Origin: Albibeggiatoa sp964388965
Lineage (GTDB): Bacteria; Pseudomonadota; Gammaproteobacteria; Beggiatoales; Beggiatoaceae
DNA: 36,747 nt
Direction of reading: 5' to 3'
Assembly (NCBI GenBank): GCA_964388965.1
Contig: CAYMCP010000032.1
Span: forward strand, 1-36,747
Part shown: positions 24,712 to 33,500 of the stretch, piece after piece
Numbering within the stretch: position 1 is the stretch's first letter
Layout: the number at the start of each line of letters is the position of its first letter
The notes under the pieces: model-generated
What the model saw: the letters and a program-made list of their open reading frames with translations, nothing else
Told to the model about the DNA's origin: nothing
The model's database searches: none
Translations under genes and position numbers: made by a program

Positions 24712-25101
24712 ATGCAAGCTATTTTATGCGTAGATGATGAGATATTGATTCTGGAAGCGTTAGAAAATGAATTACAACGCGCCTTTGGAGATCGTTATAT
24801 GTATGAATTTGCTGAAAGTGCAGAGGAAGCCTTAGAGGTTATTGACGAACTCAAACAAAATCAGATCGAATTAAAAATTATAATTACAGATTGGTTAATG
24901 CCACACATGCGTGGAGATGAGTTGTTGTTAAAAATTCAGCAACCAAATCTCATTAAAATTATACTAACTGGGCAGGCTGAGCAAAAAATAATTGAAAATG
25001 CTCTCAACACTCATTTAGATTACTGTATTAATAAGCCGTGGGTAAATAAAACCCTCATTCATCTACTTCAAACTTGCTTAAAACACCATGGATACGAGTA
25101 G
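24712..25101 (+). CDS. Stand-alone response regulator receiver domain
   Basis: A single 129-residue CheY-like receiver without an output domain. The acidic pair is D8/D9 (CVDDE), the phosphorylation site D60 (ITDWLMP), with T86 (LTGQA) and K108 (NKPW) completing the active site. Its sequence closely resembles the first receiver of the next gene (shared CVDDE-x-x-IL, AES-x-EEALE-x-IDEL, MP-x-x-x-GD-x-LL), so the two look like a local duplication. It starts seven bases after the kinase and overlaps the next gene by 14 bases, implying tight co-expression. It probably carries phosphate from the upstream kinase to a partner, perhaps the hybrid kinase. Confidence 0.9.
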   Translation: MQAILCVDDEILILEALENELQRAFGDRYMYEFAESAEEALEVIDELKQNQIELKIIITDWLMPHMRGDELLLKIQQPNLIKIILTGQAEQKIIENALNTHLDYCINKPWVNKTLIHLLQTCLKHHGYE

Positions 25102-27598
25102 CGATTCCCAAAAGTTGGCCATCTTGTGTGTTGATGATGAGCCTAGTATTTTAGATACGCTTGAAATTGAAATCAGTAAGGCACTAGACGATGAATATTT
25201 AGTAGAGGTAGCTGAAAGTGGCGAAGAAGCACTAGAACTCATTGATGAGTTAATAGAGCAAGATTATGAAATTGCTGTTGTTATTTCCGATCACATTATG
25301 CCCAATCTCAAGGGCGATGCGTTATTGCAGCAAGTGCATGAAAAACTGCCCAATACCTTAAAAATTATGTTGACCGGTCAAGCAGACGTGCAAGCTATCG
25401 GTAATGTGATTAATAATGCTAAACTCTATCGTTACATACCTAAGCCTTGGAATTCAGAAGAGTTGCGTCTGACCATTAAAGATGCCATTCATACCTATTC
25501 GCATGAGAAGATGATAGGTGAACAGCATAAAAAATTAAAACAATTAGACGCACTCAAAGATCAATTTTTAGCCAATACCTCCCACGAATTGCGCACACCA
25601 TTAAATGGCATTATAGGTGCGGCAGAATTTTTACAAACAGAATTAGAAGATCAACTAACTGATATTCAAGCAGAAATGTTGTCAGTTATTACTCAAAGTA
25701 GTAACCGTTTATTGCATCTCGTTAGTGATATTCTGGATTTTTCTAATTTAAAACGTAATGCTATCAAACCTAACCTACATCCATTAGACATCAGTTCTGT
25801 CATTCGCAAAGTATTAACTGTTTATCAACCGTTAGTAAAACACCGTGACTTATCTTTGATTAATCATGTTCAACCAGACTTGCCTTTAGTCATAGCTGAT
25901 GAAGAACGAGTGCAACAAATTTTACATAATTTTATAGATAACGCACTTAAATTTACTGAAAAAGGTAAAATAGAAGTCATTACTCAAGTGGTATGGCGCG
26001 ATCCTGAACTATATTTACCTGATTTTAATCCTAGCATTATTTCTGCAACTGATAATTACGATATTAATCAAGAAGATTATTATATTGCAGTTCACGTTAA
26101 AGATACGGGCATCGGTATTCCAAAAAATAAAATTTCGCGTATTTTTGAATCATTTGAACAAGTTGACGGTTCTAGCGCAAGAAGTTATGAAGGCTCTGGT
26201 TTAGGTTTGAGTATTGCTCAACAATTAGTTAGTTTGCAACGAGGCGAAATTTTCGTTAAATCTACCGAACAACAAGGTTCGTGTTTTACTTTTACTTTGC
26301 CATTGGCGACCGATAGTCAAATTACTGACGCTAAAAATTCACCCCCGCCATTATTTACTGAAAATCACAACATTGCTTTGCTACCAAGATCAGACGTTTT
26401 ATCTGCACAACATATTGATTCTATTTCCTTAATATCAACAGCTAATCAAACGGATTCGACTACTATTTTATTAGTAGACGATGATTTTATTAACTTGCGT
26501 TTATTGTCTATTTATTTATCTACGCAACCTTATGAAGTTATTACCGCTAACTCTGGGGAAAAAGCATTAGCATTAATTGAAGAAGGTTTGCGACCTGATT
26601 TAATCGCAACCGATGTGATGATGCCCAATGTGGACGGTTATATGCTGACAACTGAATTACGCAAACGGTGGCACGCAGGTGAATTACCTATTTTATTACT
26701 GAGCGCGAAAAATCAACCTGAAGATATTATTCAAGGTTTAGCTGTAGGCGCAAATGATTATGTCATTAAACCCATTTCACGAGAAGAATTAGTTGCCCGT
26801 ATCGAAAATCAATTAAAATTAAAAACATTATGTAATCAAGATACGCTAGAAAAAGCTGAAGTAAATATTGCGCGTCGCATTCAGCAATGGGTGTTACCGC
26901 GCCAATATGAGTTGGATAAATTGGAAGATTTAGACATTGCGGGTTTTATGCAGCCTGCTGAGGATATTGGTGGCGATTATTGCGATGTGCTGAAATATAA
27001 TGGACATATCGTGTTTGGTATTGGTGATGTCATTGGACATGGTTTAGAAAGTAGTATATTAATGCTCATGGTACAAACTGCTATGCGAACCCTGTTAGCC
27101 TATCATGTTACAACCCCAGAATTATGCTTAAAAGTATTAAACCGTGCCTTGTACGATAATATTCAACGCATGAAATTGGATAAAGCATTAACATTAGCAT
27201 TATTTTCCTATCATGATGGACGATTACGTTTCAGTGGACAACATGAAATTATTTTATTAGTTACGAAAGATAATAAAATTAAACGTATAGATACCACAGA
27301 TTTAGGTTTTATTATTGGTTTGGAGCCAAGTATAGAGCAATTTGTTTCTGCAATGGAAGTTGAATTGCGAGAAGGTGACGGTGTCGTGTTGTATTCGGAT
27401 GGTATTATCGAGGCGCGTGATGTAGATCATAAAACTTATGGTTTGGAGCGTTTATGTGAAATGATTAAACAAAACTGGCAATATGATGCCGCGAAAGTAC
27501 AGCAAGCGATAATTAACGATTTACGCCAACACATTGGTTATTCTTCAATTTATGATGACTTAACTTTGTTGGTTATTAAACGGCATATTCAATATTAA
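25088..27598 (+). CDS. Hybrid REC - histidine kinase - REC - PP2C phosphatase
   Basis: An 836-residue cytoplasmic protein without membrane segments. REC1 (about 8-130) has D68 (ISDHIMP). HisKA has H166 (SHELRTPLNG), and the ATPase has NFIDNALKFT, VKDTGIGIP and GSGLGLSIA, so kinase function looks intact. REC2 (about 458-580) has D509 (ATDVMMP) and K in VIKPIS. The C-terminus (about 595-836) is a SpoIIE/RsbU-type PP2C phosphatase: IGGDYCD with D630, GIGDVIGHG, YSDGI and DDLTLLV supply the metal-binding acids. REC2-PP2C alone is a common regulator of partner-switching (anti-sigma antagonist) systems; placing a complete kinase ahead of it in one chain is unusual. The start ATG overlaps the receiver gene by 14 bases. 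The phosphatase substrate is unknown. Confidence 0.92.
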   Translation: MDTSSDSQKLAILCVDDEPSILDTLEIEISKALDDEYLVEVAESGEEALELIDELIEQDYEIAVVISDHIMPNLKGDALLQQVHEKLPNTLKIMLTGQADVQAIGNVINNAKLYRYIPKPWNSEELRLTIKDAIHTYSHEKMIGEQHKKLKQLDALKDQFLANTSHELRTPLNGIIGAAEFLQTELEDQLTDIQAEMLSVITQSSNRLLHLVSDILDFSNLKRNAIKPNLHPLDISSVIRKVLTVYQPLVKHRDLSLINHVQPDLPLVIADEERVQQILHNFIDNALKFTEKGKIEVITQVVWRDPELYLPDFNPSIISATDNYDINQEDYYIAVHVKDTGIGIPKNKISRIFESFEQVDGSSARSYEGSGLGLSIAQQLVSLQRGEIFVKSTEQQGSCFTFTLPLATDSQITDAKNSPPPLFTENHNIALLPRSDVLSAQHIDSISLISTANQTDSTTILLVDDDFINLRLLSIYLSTQPYEVITANSGEKALALIEEGLRPDLIATDVMMPNVDGYMLTTELRKRWHAGELPILLLSAKNQPEDIIQGLAVGANDYVIKPISREELVARIENQLKLKTLCNQDTLEKAEVNIARRIQQWVLPRQYELDKLEDLDIAGFMQPAEDIGGDYCDVLKYNGHIVFGIGDVIGHGLESSILMLMVQTAMRTLLAYHVTTPELCLKVLNRALYDNIQRMKLDKALTLALFSYHDGRLRFSGQHEIILLVTKDNKIKRIDTTDLGFIIGLEPSIEQFVSAMEVELREGDGVVLYSDGIIEARDVDHKTYGLERLCEMIKQNWQYDAAKVQQAIINDLRQHIGYSSIYDDLTLLVIKRHIQY

Positions 27599-27646
27599 TG
27601 AGCAATTATTAATTTTTAAATCCTTCTAAAAATAGCTAAAAATAAC

Positions 27647-29023
27647 ATGAAAATTATTATTCTCGGTGCAGGACAAGTTGGTAGTTCGCTAGCACGTAAT
27701 TTATCGGTAGAAGCGAATGAGATTACTATTGTCGATAAAAATGAGCATTTATTGCACAATTTAGAAGAACATTTAGATTTACGCACCGTTCAAGGTCATG
27801 CTTCCCACCCGCATATATTAATGCAAGCCGGTGCAGAAGATGCCGATATGGTCATTGCGGTAACAAATAGTGATGAAACAAATATGGTGGCTTGTCAAAT
27901 TGCACACAGTTTATTTAACACGCCAACTAAAATTGCTCGTGTGCGAGAAGCTGATTATTTACATCATCATGACATTTTTAGTAGTGATGGTCATGGTTTA
28001 GCTGTTGATGTCATCATTAGTCCAGAACAGCTTGTAACCCATCACATCGAACGCTTAATTAATTATCCTGATGCGTTACAAGTACTTGATTTTGCAGATG
28101 AAAAAGTACAGCTTGTCGCAGTTAAAGCTTTTCATAGTGGACAATTAGTGGGTAATGCGTTACGTGATATAGAAAATTATATCAAAATAGAAACACGTAT
28201 TGTTGCGCTGTTTCGTCAAGGACGTGCGATTATTCCCGAAGGCGATACTATTATTGAAGCTAATGATGAAGTATTTTTTATTGCTGCGAAAGAAAATATT
28301 AATATTGTTTTAGCAGGATTACGTGAATTAGATCGTCCTTGTAGACGTATCATGTTGGCAGGTGGTGGAAATATTGGTACACGCTTGGCGGAAGCATTAG
28401 AACGGGGGTATCAAGTTAAATTAATCGAGCGCAACGCAAAACGTACTGAACATATTTCTGAAGTGTTACAACGTACAATTGTTTTACAAGGCGATGCCGC
28501 CGACGAAAATTTATTACGTGAAGAAAATATTGATGAAATTGACATTTTTTGTGCTGTGACTAATGATGATCAAATTAATATTTTATCTGCGATGCTCGCA
28601 AAAAATATGGGTGCACGTAAAGTAATGGCATTGATTAATCGCGCGGCTTACGTGGATTTAGTCCAAAGTAGTACCATTGATATTGCAATTTCTCCACAAC
28701 AAGCCACTATTGGGAGTTTATTAGCGCATGTACGACGTGGCGACGTGGTTGTAGTACATTCATTGCGGCGCGGCGCGGCAGAGGCGATTGAGGCAATTGC
28801 TCACGGAGACGCACGTTCGTCCAAAGTTGTTGGCAAACGCATTGACCAAATTAAATTACCAGTAGGTACAACTATCGGTGCAATTGTACGCAATGAGCAA
28901 GTATTAATGGCACATCACGACACTGTTATTGAAGCTGAAGATCATGTGATTTTATTTTTAGTAGACAAACGTAAAATTACAGCCGTAGAACGCTTATTCC
29001 AGGTGGGCATTACATTTTTTTGA
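27647..29023 (+). CDS. trkA: Trk potassium uptake peripheral subunit TrkA
   Basis: Cytoplasmic NAD(H)-binding gating subunit of the Trk K+ transporter. The 458 residues contain the usual two RCK_N/RCK_C pairs. The first Rossmann motif is GAGQVG at 7-12, with IVDKN as the ribose-binding acid. The second is GGGNIG from residue 239 with LIERN. The halves end in RCK_C domains with IPEGDTII and LMAHHDTVIEAEDHVI. No ribosome binding site of note precedes the ATG. The partner channel gene trkH/trkG is not in the window. It starts 48 bases after the hybrid kinase gene and could be partly co-transcribed with it. Confidence 0.93.
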   Translation: MKIIILGAGQVGSSLARNLSVEANEITIVDKNEHLLHNLEEHLDLRTVQGHASHPHILMQAGAEDADMVIAVTNSDETNMVACQIAHSLFNTPTKIARVREADYLHHHDIFSSDGHGLAVDVIISPEQLVTHHIERLINYPDALQVLDFADEKVQLVAVKAFHSGQLVGNALRDIENYIKIETRIVALFRQGRAIIPEGDTIIEANDEVFFIAAKENINIVLAGLRELDRPCRRIMLAGGGNIGTRLAEALERGYQVKLIERNAKRTEHISEVLQRTIVLQGDAADENLLREENIDEIDIFCAVTNDDQINILSAMLAKNMGARKVMALINRAAYVDLVQSSTIDIAISPQQATIGSLLAHVRRGDVVVVHSLRRGAAEAIEAIAHGDARSSKVVGKRIDQIKLPVGTTIGAIVRNEQVLMAHHDTVIEAEDHVILFLVDKRKITAVERLFQVGITFF

Positions 29024-29209
29024 TTAAGCGAGGCAAGCTGCAACATCATCTAGCGTTGTTTTTACTTGTTTTGATGTTTGAGATAGTTCTGGAAACGTAA
29101 TTAGGATTTTTTGTACTTTTTGAATACGCACAGGTTCAGACCCTTGTAACATCTTTATTTCCTTGTGATCTAAACCACACTTGCACCGAAATATACTTGT
29201 TGCGCTCAT
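29024..29209 (-). CDS. Doubtful small ORF (61 aa) beside a hairpin element
   Basis: An open frame of 61 codons starts at ATG 29209, just inside a hairpin-bearing repeat, and ends one base after the trkA stop. The protein begins with RCKCGLDHKE and continues as a polar helical sequence (KVQKILITFPELSQT). No family is recognised. Its first codons are homologous in DNA to non-coding sequence at about 21992-22022, so the start may simply be repeat sequence. It could be a small real protein, a gene fragment, or chance. Confidence 0.25.
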   Translation of the reverse strand: MSATSIFRCKCGLDHKEIKMLQGSEPVRIQKVQKILITFPELSQTSKQVKTTLDDVAACLA

Positions 29210-29239
29210 ATCCCCGCCGTGAACGACGGAGTTTTACGC
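29193..29239 (-). repeat. Second copy of the hairpin-bearing element end
   Basis: TGCGCT-C-ATATCCC, an imperfect hairpin (29212-29231) and GTTTTACGC correspond to TGCGCT-T-ATATCCC, a hairpin and GTTTTACACGC at 22014-22053, in the same orientation. The arms differ but compensating changes keep a stem. It is probably the end of an IS200/IS605-type or related element; no transposase lies here. Confidence 0.45.
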
Positions 29240-29271
29240 ACTATTTGATAAATTTTACACTCCGTTTAAGC

Positions 29272-29682
29272 TTACTCCTTATCACCGTAAGGCAAGTACA
29301 AATGCCCTAAACGAATGCTCAGTACGGCTAATGACAAAATCAGTACTGCCAAAGATAATTGTAAAATCGTCATACCATCCATTTCTTTCATACTAATTGT
29401 GATATAACGTGCAATCGCAACAATCGCGATATAAATGGGATAACGTAACGGCAGTTTACCCGTTGAAAAATATAGACTAACCATCGTCAAAATTTCCAAA
29501 AAGATAAACAACAGCAAAATATCTTCTAATTTTACTTCACCATTAGTGAAGATGAGCAATATTTCCTGTCCAATGGCTACTAAAGTTGCCACTGTAATAA
29601 TAAATAAGCCAATCCATTCAATATATTGCAATAGCTTAATAGCAAAACGTTTAACTATATTATTTGATGGTGTTGAGGTCAT
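29272..29682 (-). CDS. PsiE-like membrane protein
   Basis: A 136-residue membrane protein with four predicted helices (about 20-40, 50-75, 82-96, 105-127). LEDILLLFIFLEILTMVSLYF followed by LPLRYPIYIAIVAIARYI matches the phosphate-starvation-inducible PsiE family. PsiE is induced under phosphate limitation in E. coli, but its molecular function is not established. No Shine-Dalgarno is visible before the ATG. It begins 46 bases after the thioredoxin-like gene on the same strand and probably shares its promoter; no Pho box was recognised. Confidence 0.75.
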   Translation of the reverse strand: MTSTPSNNIVKRFAIKLLQYIEWIGLFIITVATLVAIGQEILLIFTNGEVKLEDILLLFIFLEILTMVSLYFSTGKLPLRYPIYIAIVAIARYITISMKEMDGMTILQLSLAVLILSLAVLSIRLGHLYLPYGDKE

Positions 29683-29728
29683 GATTGAAATGTTAGAAAA
29701 AGTGGAGAAAAGTGAAATAGCGTCTATT

Positions 29729-30289
29729 TTATGACTGTTTCCATTTAATATTACAACCCATACTCGGTTTTTGCTCCGAACTAACAGGTTTAGCTTCCAA
29801 TATTGCGTCTAATGCTGCACGCAAATCTTTACCCGTAACGGGAATATCTGTTTTAGGTCTGGAATCATCCAATTGACCGCGATAAACGCAGCGTAACTCG
29901 CCGTCAAAAACATAAAAATCTGGTGTACAAGCAGCCTGATAAGCTTTTGCAATTTCTTGGCTCTCATCATACAAATATGGAAAACTCAGACCCCAATCAT
30001 GTGCTGTTTGCTTCATTTTATCTGGTGCGTCATCTGGATGGGTCGTCACGTCGTTAGAACTGATTGCGATAAATGAAACACCTTTTGCTTGATAATCTTT
30101 GGCCAAATTAGCCAGTTCACCACTGACATGTTTCACATAAGGACAGTGATTACAGATAAACATAATCACCGTTGCAATATCAGATTTGAGTGCTTGCAAA
30201 GCCATATCCTGACCTGTAATCGTATCAGGCAAAACAAAATCGGGGGCGATTGTACCAAGCGGTAACATTGTCGAAGGGGTTAAAGCCAT
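29729..30289 (-). CDS. Thioredoxin-fold redox protein (AhpC/TSA-like)
   Basis: A 186-residue cytoplasmic protein of the thioredoxin-like/peroxiredoxin superfamily. After PLGTIAPDFVLPD, the active-site motif is C46-NH-C49 within FICNHCPYVKH, the form typical of the thioredoxin family proteins annotated as AhpC/TSA-like. CTPDFYVFD supplies the cis-Pro loop, and IAISSND the following strand. It probably reduces disulfides or peroxides; the substrate is unknown. The reading frame extends 20 codons further, to 30349, but the start at 30289 has GGAG six bases upstream, begins with the conserved MALTPSTMLPLGT, and a TTGACT/CATAAA promoter lies inside the longer version. Confidence 0.85.
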   Translation of the reverse strand: MALTPSTMLPLGTIAPDFVLPDTITGQDMALQALKSDIATVIMFICNHCPYVKHVSGELANLAKDYQAKGVSFIAISSNDVTTHPDDAPDKMKQTAHDWGLSFPYLYDESQEIAKAYQAACTPDFYVFDGELRCVYRGQLDDSRPKTDIPVTGKDLRAALDAILEAKPVSSEQKPSMGCNIKWKQS

Positions 30290-30320
30290 TTTATTCTCCA
30301 GTGATTTATTAAATGCTGTT

Positions 30321-30349
30321 TTTATGTAGGTAAATGTCCAAAAAGTCAA
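30321..30349 (-). promoter_or_regulatory. Sigma-70-type promoter of the thioredoxin-fold gene
   Basis: On the minus strand TTGACT (30344-30349) and CATAAA (30321-30326) are separated by exactly 17 bases, about 30 bases upstream of the ATG at 30289. The -35 is a five-of-six match and the -10 a four-of-six match. Confidence 0.5.
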
Positions 30350-30579
30350 GATATTTACTCTAATATGGTATACAAAATTTAAAATATTTGATTGGATTCA
30401 TTTTTAAAATTTTTTATAAATCAAATATATATTTTGCTTTTATTTTACAGGATGATGCGATTAGGCAACATTTTACATATTTATCGTTTGGCATAATAAT
30501 TTAATCCCTTTTGTTGTAATCGTTTATAATAACACTCAATTCTCAAAGTATGATGGTTTAATTCACTAATAGTTTACAA

Positions 30580-33500
30580 ATGATTAACCTACCCAATTAC
30601 CACATTATAGAAAAAATCTATGAAAGTGTAAGCTCTGTCATTTATCGGGCGACGCGCGTATCAGATAATCAAACTGTTATTTTAAAAGCCTTACAAGAAG
30701 ATTACCCTTCTGCGGAAAAAATTGCTCATTATAAACAAGAATATAAAATTCTCTCTCACCTTCAAGAAATTGAAGGCGTTGTAAAGGTTTACGATCAACA
30801 AGTTCAACAAAATAATATTATCACCATTTTTGAAATATTTGACGGACAAACCCTAAAAAAATTAATGCTTACCCCTGCGCTAAATAAAAAAGGAATAGAT
30901 GGTCTCATTAGTTTTTTAGATTTAGCTATTCAAATTTGTCAAGTATTAGCTGAAATTCACATTGCGAATGTTATTCATAAAGACTTGAATCCGCACAATA
31001 TTTTATTCAATCCACAGACTAAAAAGTTATGTATCATTGACTTTGGTATTTCTAGCTTATTGCCGCGTGAAAATCCTAGTTTAAAAAATCAAAATCAACT
31101 TGAAGGCACGCTTGCCTACCTATCGCCAGAGCAAACTGGACGGATGAATCGAACATTAGATTATCGTACTGATTTTTATGGATTGGGCGTGACATTTTAC
31201 GAATTATTAACCCATCGCCTCCCATTTAACACCGAAGACCCTATTGAGTTAATTCACTGTCACCTTGCCAAATATCCGACTGCACCCAATCAACTGAACG
31301 CCAATATTCCCCAAATTATTTCAGACATCGTAATGAAAATGATGGAAAAAATGGCGGAAAATCGCTATCAAAGTGCTTGGGGAATTAAAAATGATTTAGA
31401 ATATTGCAAAAAACAATTAGAAGAGTACGGGAAAATCGACCCTACTTTTAAAATCGGTCAACAAGACATTTCCTATCGCCTCCAGCTACCACAGAAATTA
31501 TATGGTCGAACGCATGAAATTCAATCATTACTTACAGCGTTTGATAACGCCTCATTAGGTGAAAGTCAGATAATGCTAGTAACAGGTTATGCTGGTGTAG
31601 GCAAATCATCATTAGTGCAGGAATTATACAAACCGATTACAGCCAAGCGCGGTTATTTTGTCTCAGGAAAATTTGATCAATTTCAACGTAATACACCTTA
31701 TTCAGCAATTGTAATAGCATTTCGCAATTTAATCCAACAGCTACTAACCGAGTCTGAAACCAATTTAATAAAATGGCGCGGTAAATTAGCCGCAGCACTC
31801 GGCGCTGAAGCTAGGATTATCATAGACGTGATTCCAGAATTACAATTAATCATCATGGATGAGCAGCCGGATGTAATGCAGCTCAATATCAATGAAACCC
31901 AAGCACGTTTTAAACAATTATTTAAATGTTTTATTAAAGTATTTTGTCAACCAGAACATCCACTTGTGGTTTTCCTAGATGATTTACATTGGGCAGATTC
32001 TGCAAGTTTGGACTGGATTAGTATGATTATACGCGAAAGTGAATATTTATTTCTGATTGGCGCGTATCGAGAAAATGAAATTACCCCGACTCATCCGCTA
32101 ATATTATGTATTAATGAAATTGAGCAACAAGGTACAATCGTTAAAAATATTAATTTAGAGAATTTAAGCTTGCAAGATGTCAATCATTTTGTTGCTGATT
32201 CGCTCAATGCACCTTTGGAAAAAATGTATCCACTTGGTGCACTGATCATGCAAAAGACGCAAGGCAATCCTTTCTTCATGAACGAATTTTTAAAATCCTT
32301 GTACAGCGATAATTTACTAGATTTTGATTGGCAACTATTTGAATGGCGTTGGGATAGTGAAAAGATTAACGAGTGCGAAATTACTGAAAATGTCGTTGCA
32401 ACATTAACAAAAAAATTAAAACAACTTTCTCCGGAATTACAAGAAATTTTACAACGTGCAGCTTGCATTGGTAATCAATTTCAACTTAAAACCTTATCAC
32501 TTGTCTGTGAAGATGAATTTGAGTATTTATTATTGCAAATTAACTTAGCAATTCAAGAAGGTATTTTAATTCAAACCTTACACAGTGATGATGTCAGTTT
32601 ATCTGAATTTGCTTTTGTACATGATCGGGTACAAAAAGCGGTTTATTTGCTTATTGATCCTGATTTTAAGCAAATCACCCATTGGCAGGTAGGACAATTG
32701 TTATTGGAAAACATTGATCCTAGCCAACGTGAGCAATACATTTTCACCATTGTGGATCAACTCAATATTGGCATTGATCCCAAAGATTATTTTCCCATGC
32801 TACCTCTGTTTGATATGGACATTTTTGCTAGTCAAGTCTATTTAGCAGAATTAAACTACAAAGCAGGTAAAAAAGCAAAAGATGCTACTGCTTATATTGC
32901 AGCATACGATTATTTTTATGTTGCAATACAACTACTAACTAAAGAACGTTGGCATTCACACTATGAGTTAGCTTTAAAAATTTATGAAGAAGCAATTGAT
33001 GCCGCTTATTTAAGCAACTGCCTTGACGATGTAGACAATTTATCTCAAGTTGTATTTGAGCAAGCACATCATTTACTTGATAAAATTAAAACCTATGAAG
33101 TAAAAATTTTAGCCGATATCGCTCGTGATAAATCATTAGCTGCAATTAATATTGGTTTGGATATTTTGGCACGTTTAGGCGAAAAATTCCCAAAACAACC
33201 TAAAATATGGCATTTATTTAAAGCATATCTTATTACTCGTTGGGTTATACGTGATAAAACGACAGAAAGCTTAATTAATAATCCGCCAATGACAGATAAA
33301 AATAAGCTTGCTGCCATGCGTATTATGGCAAGAATTAGTGTGGCAGCCTATTCTGTTAATCCAGAATTAATGCCCTTATTGGCAATGCGTATGATGTTAT
33401 TATCTGTACGTTATGGCGTAACACAAGAAGCACCAATTGCCTATGTAAGTTATGGACAATTTTTGTGTAGTTCGGTACAAAAAATTGAAGATGGCTACCG

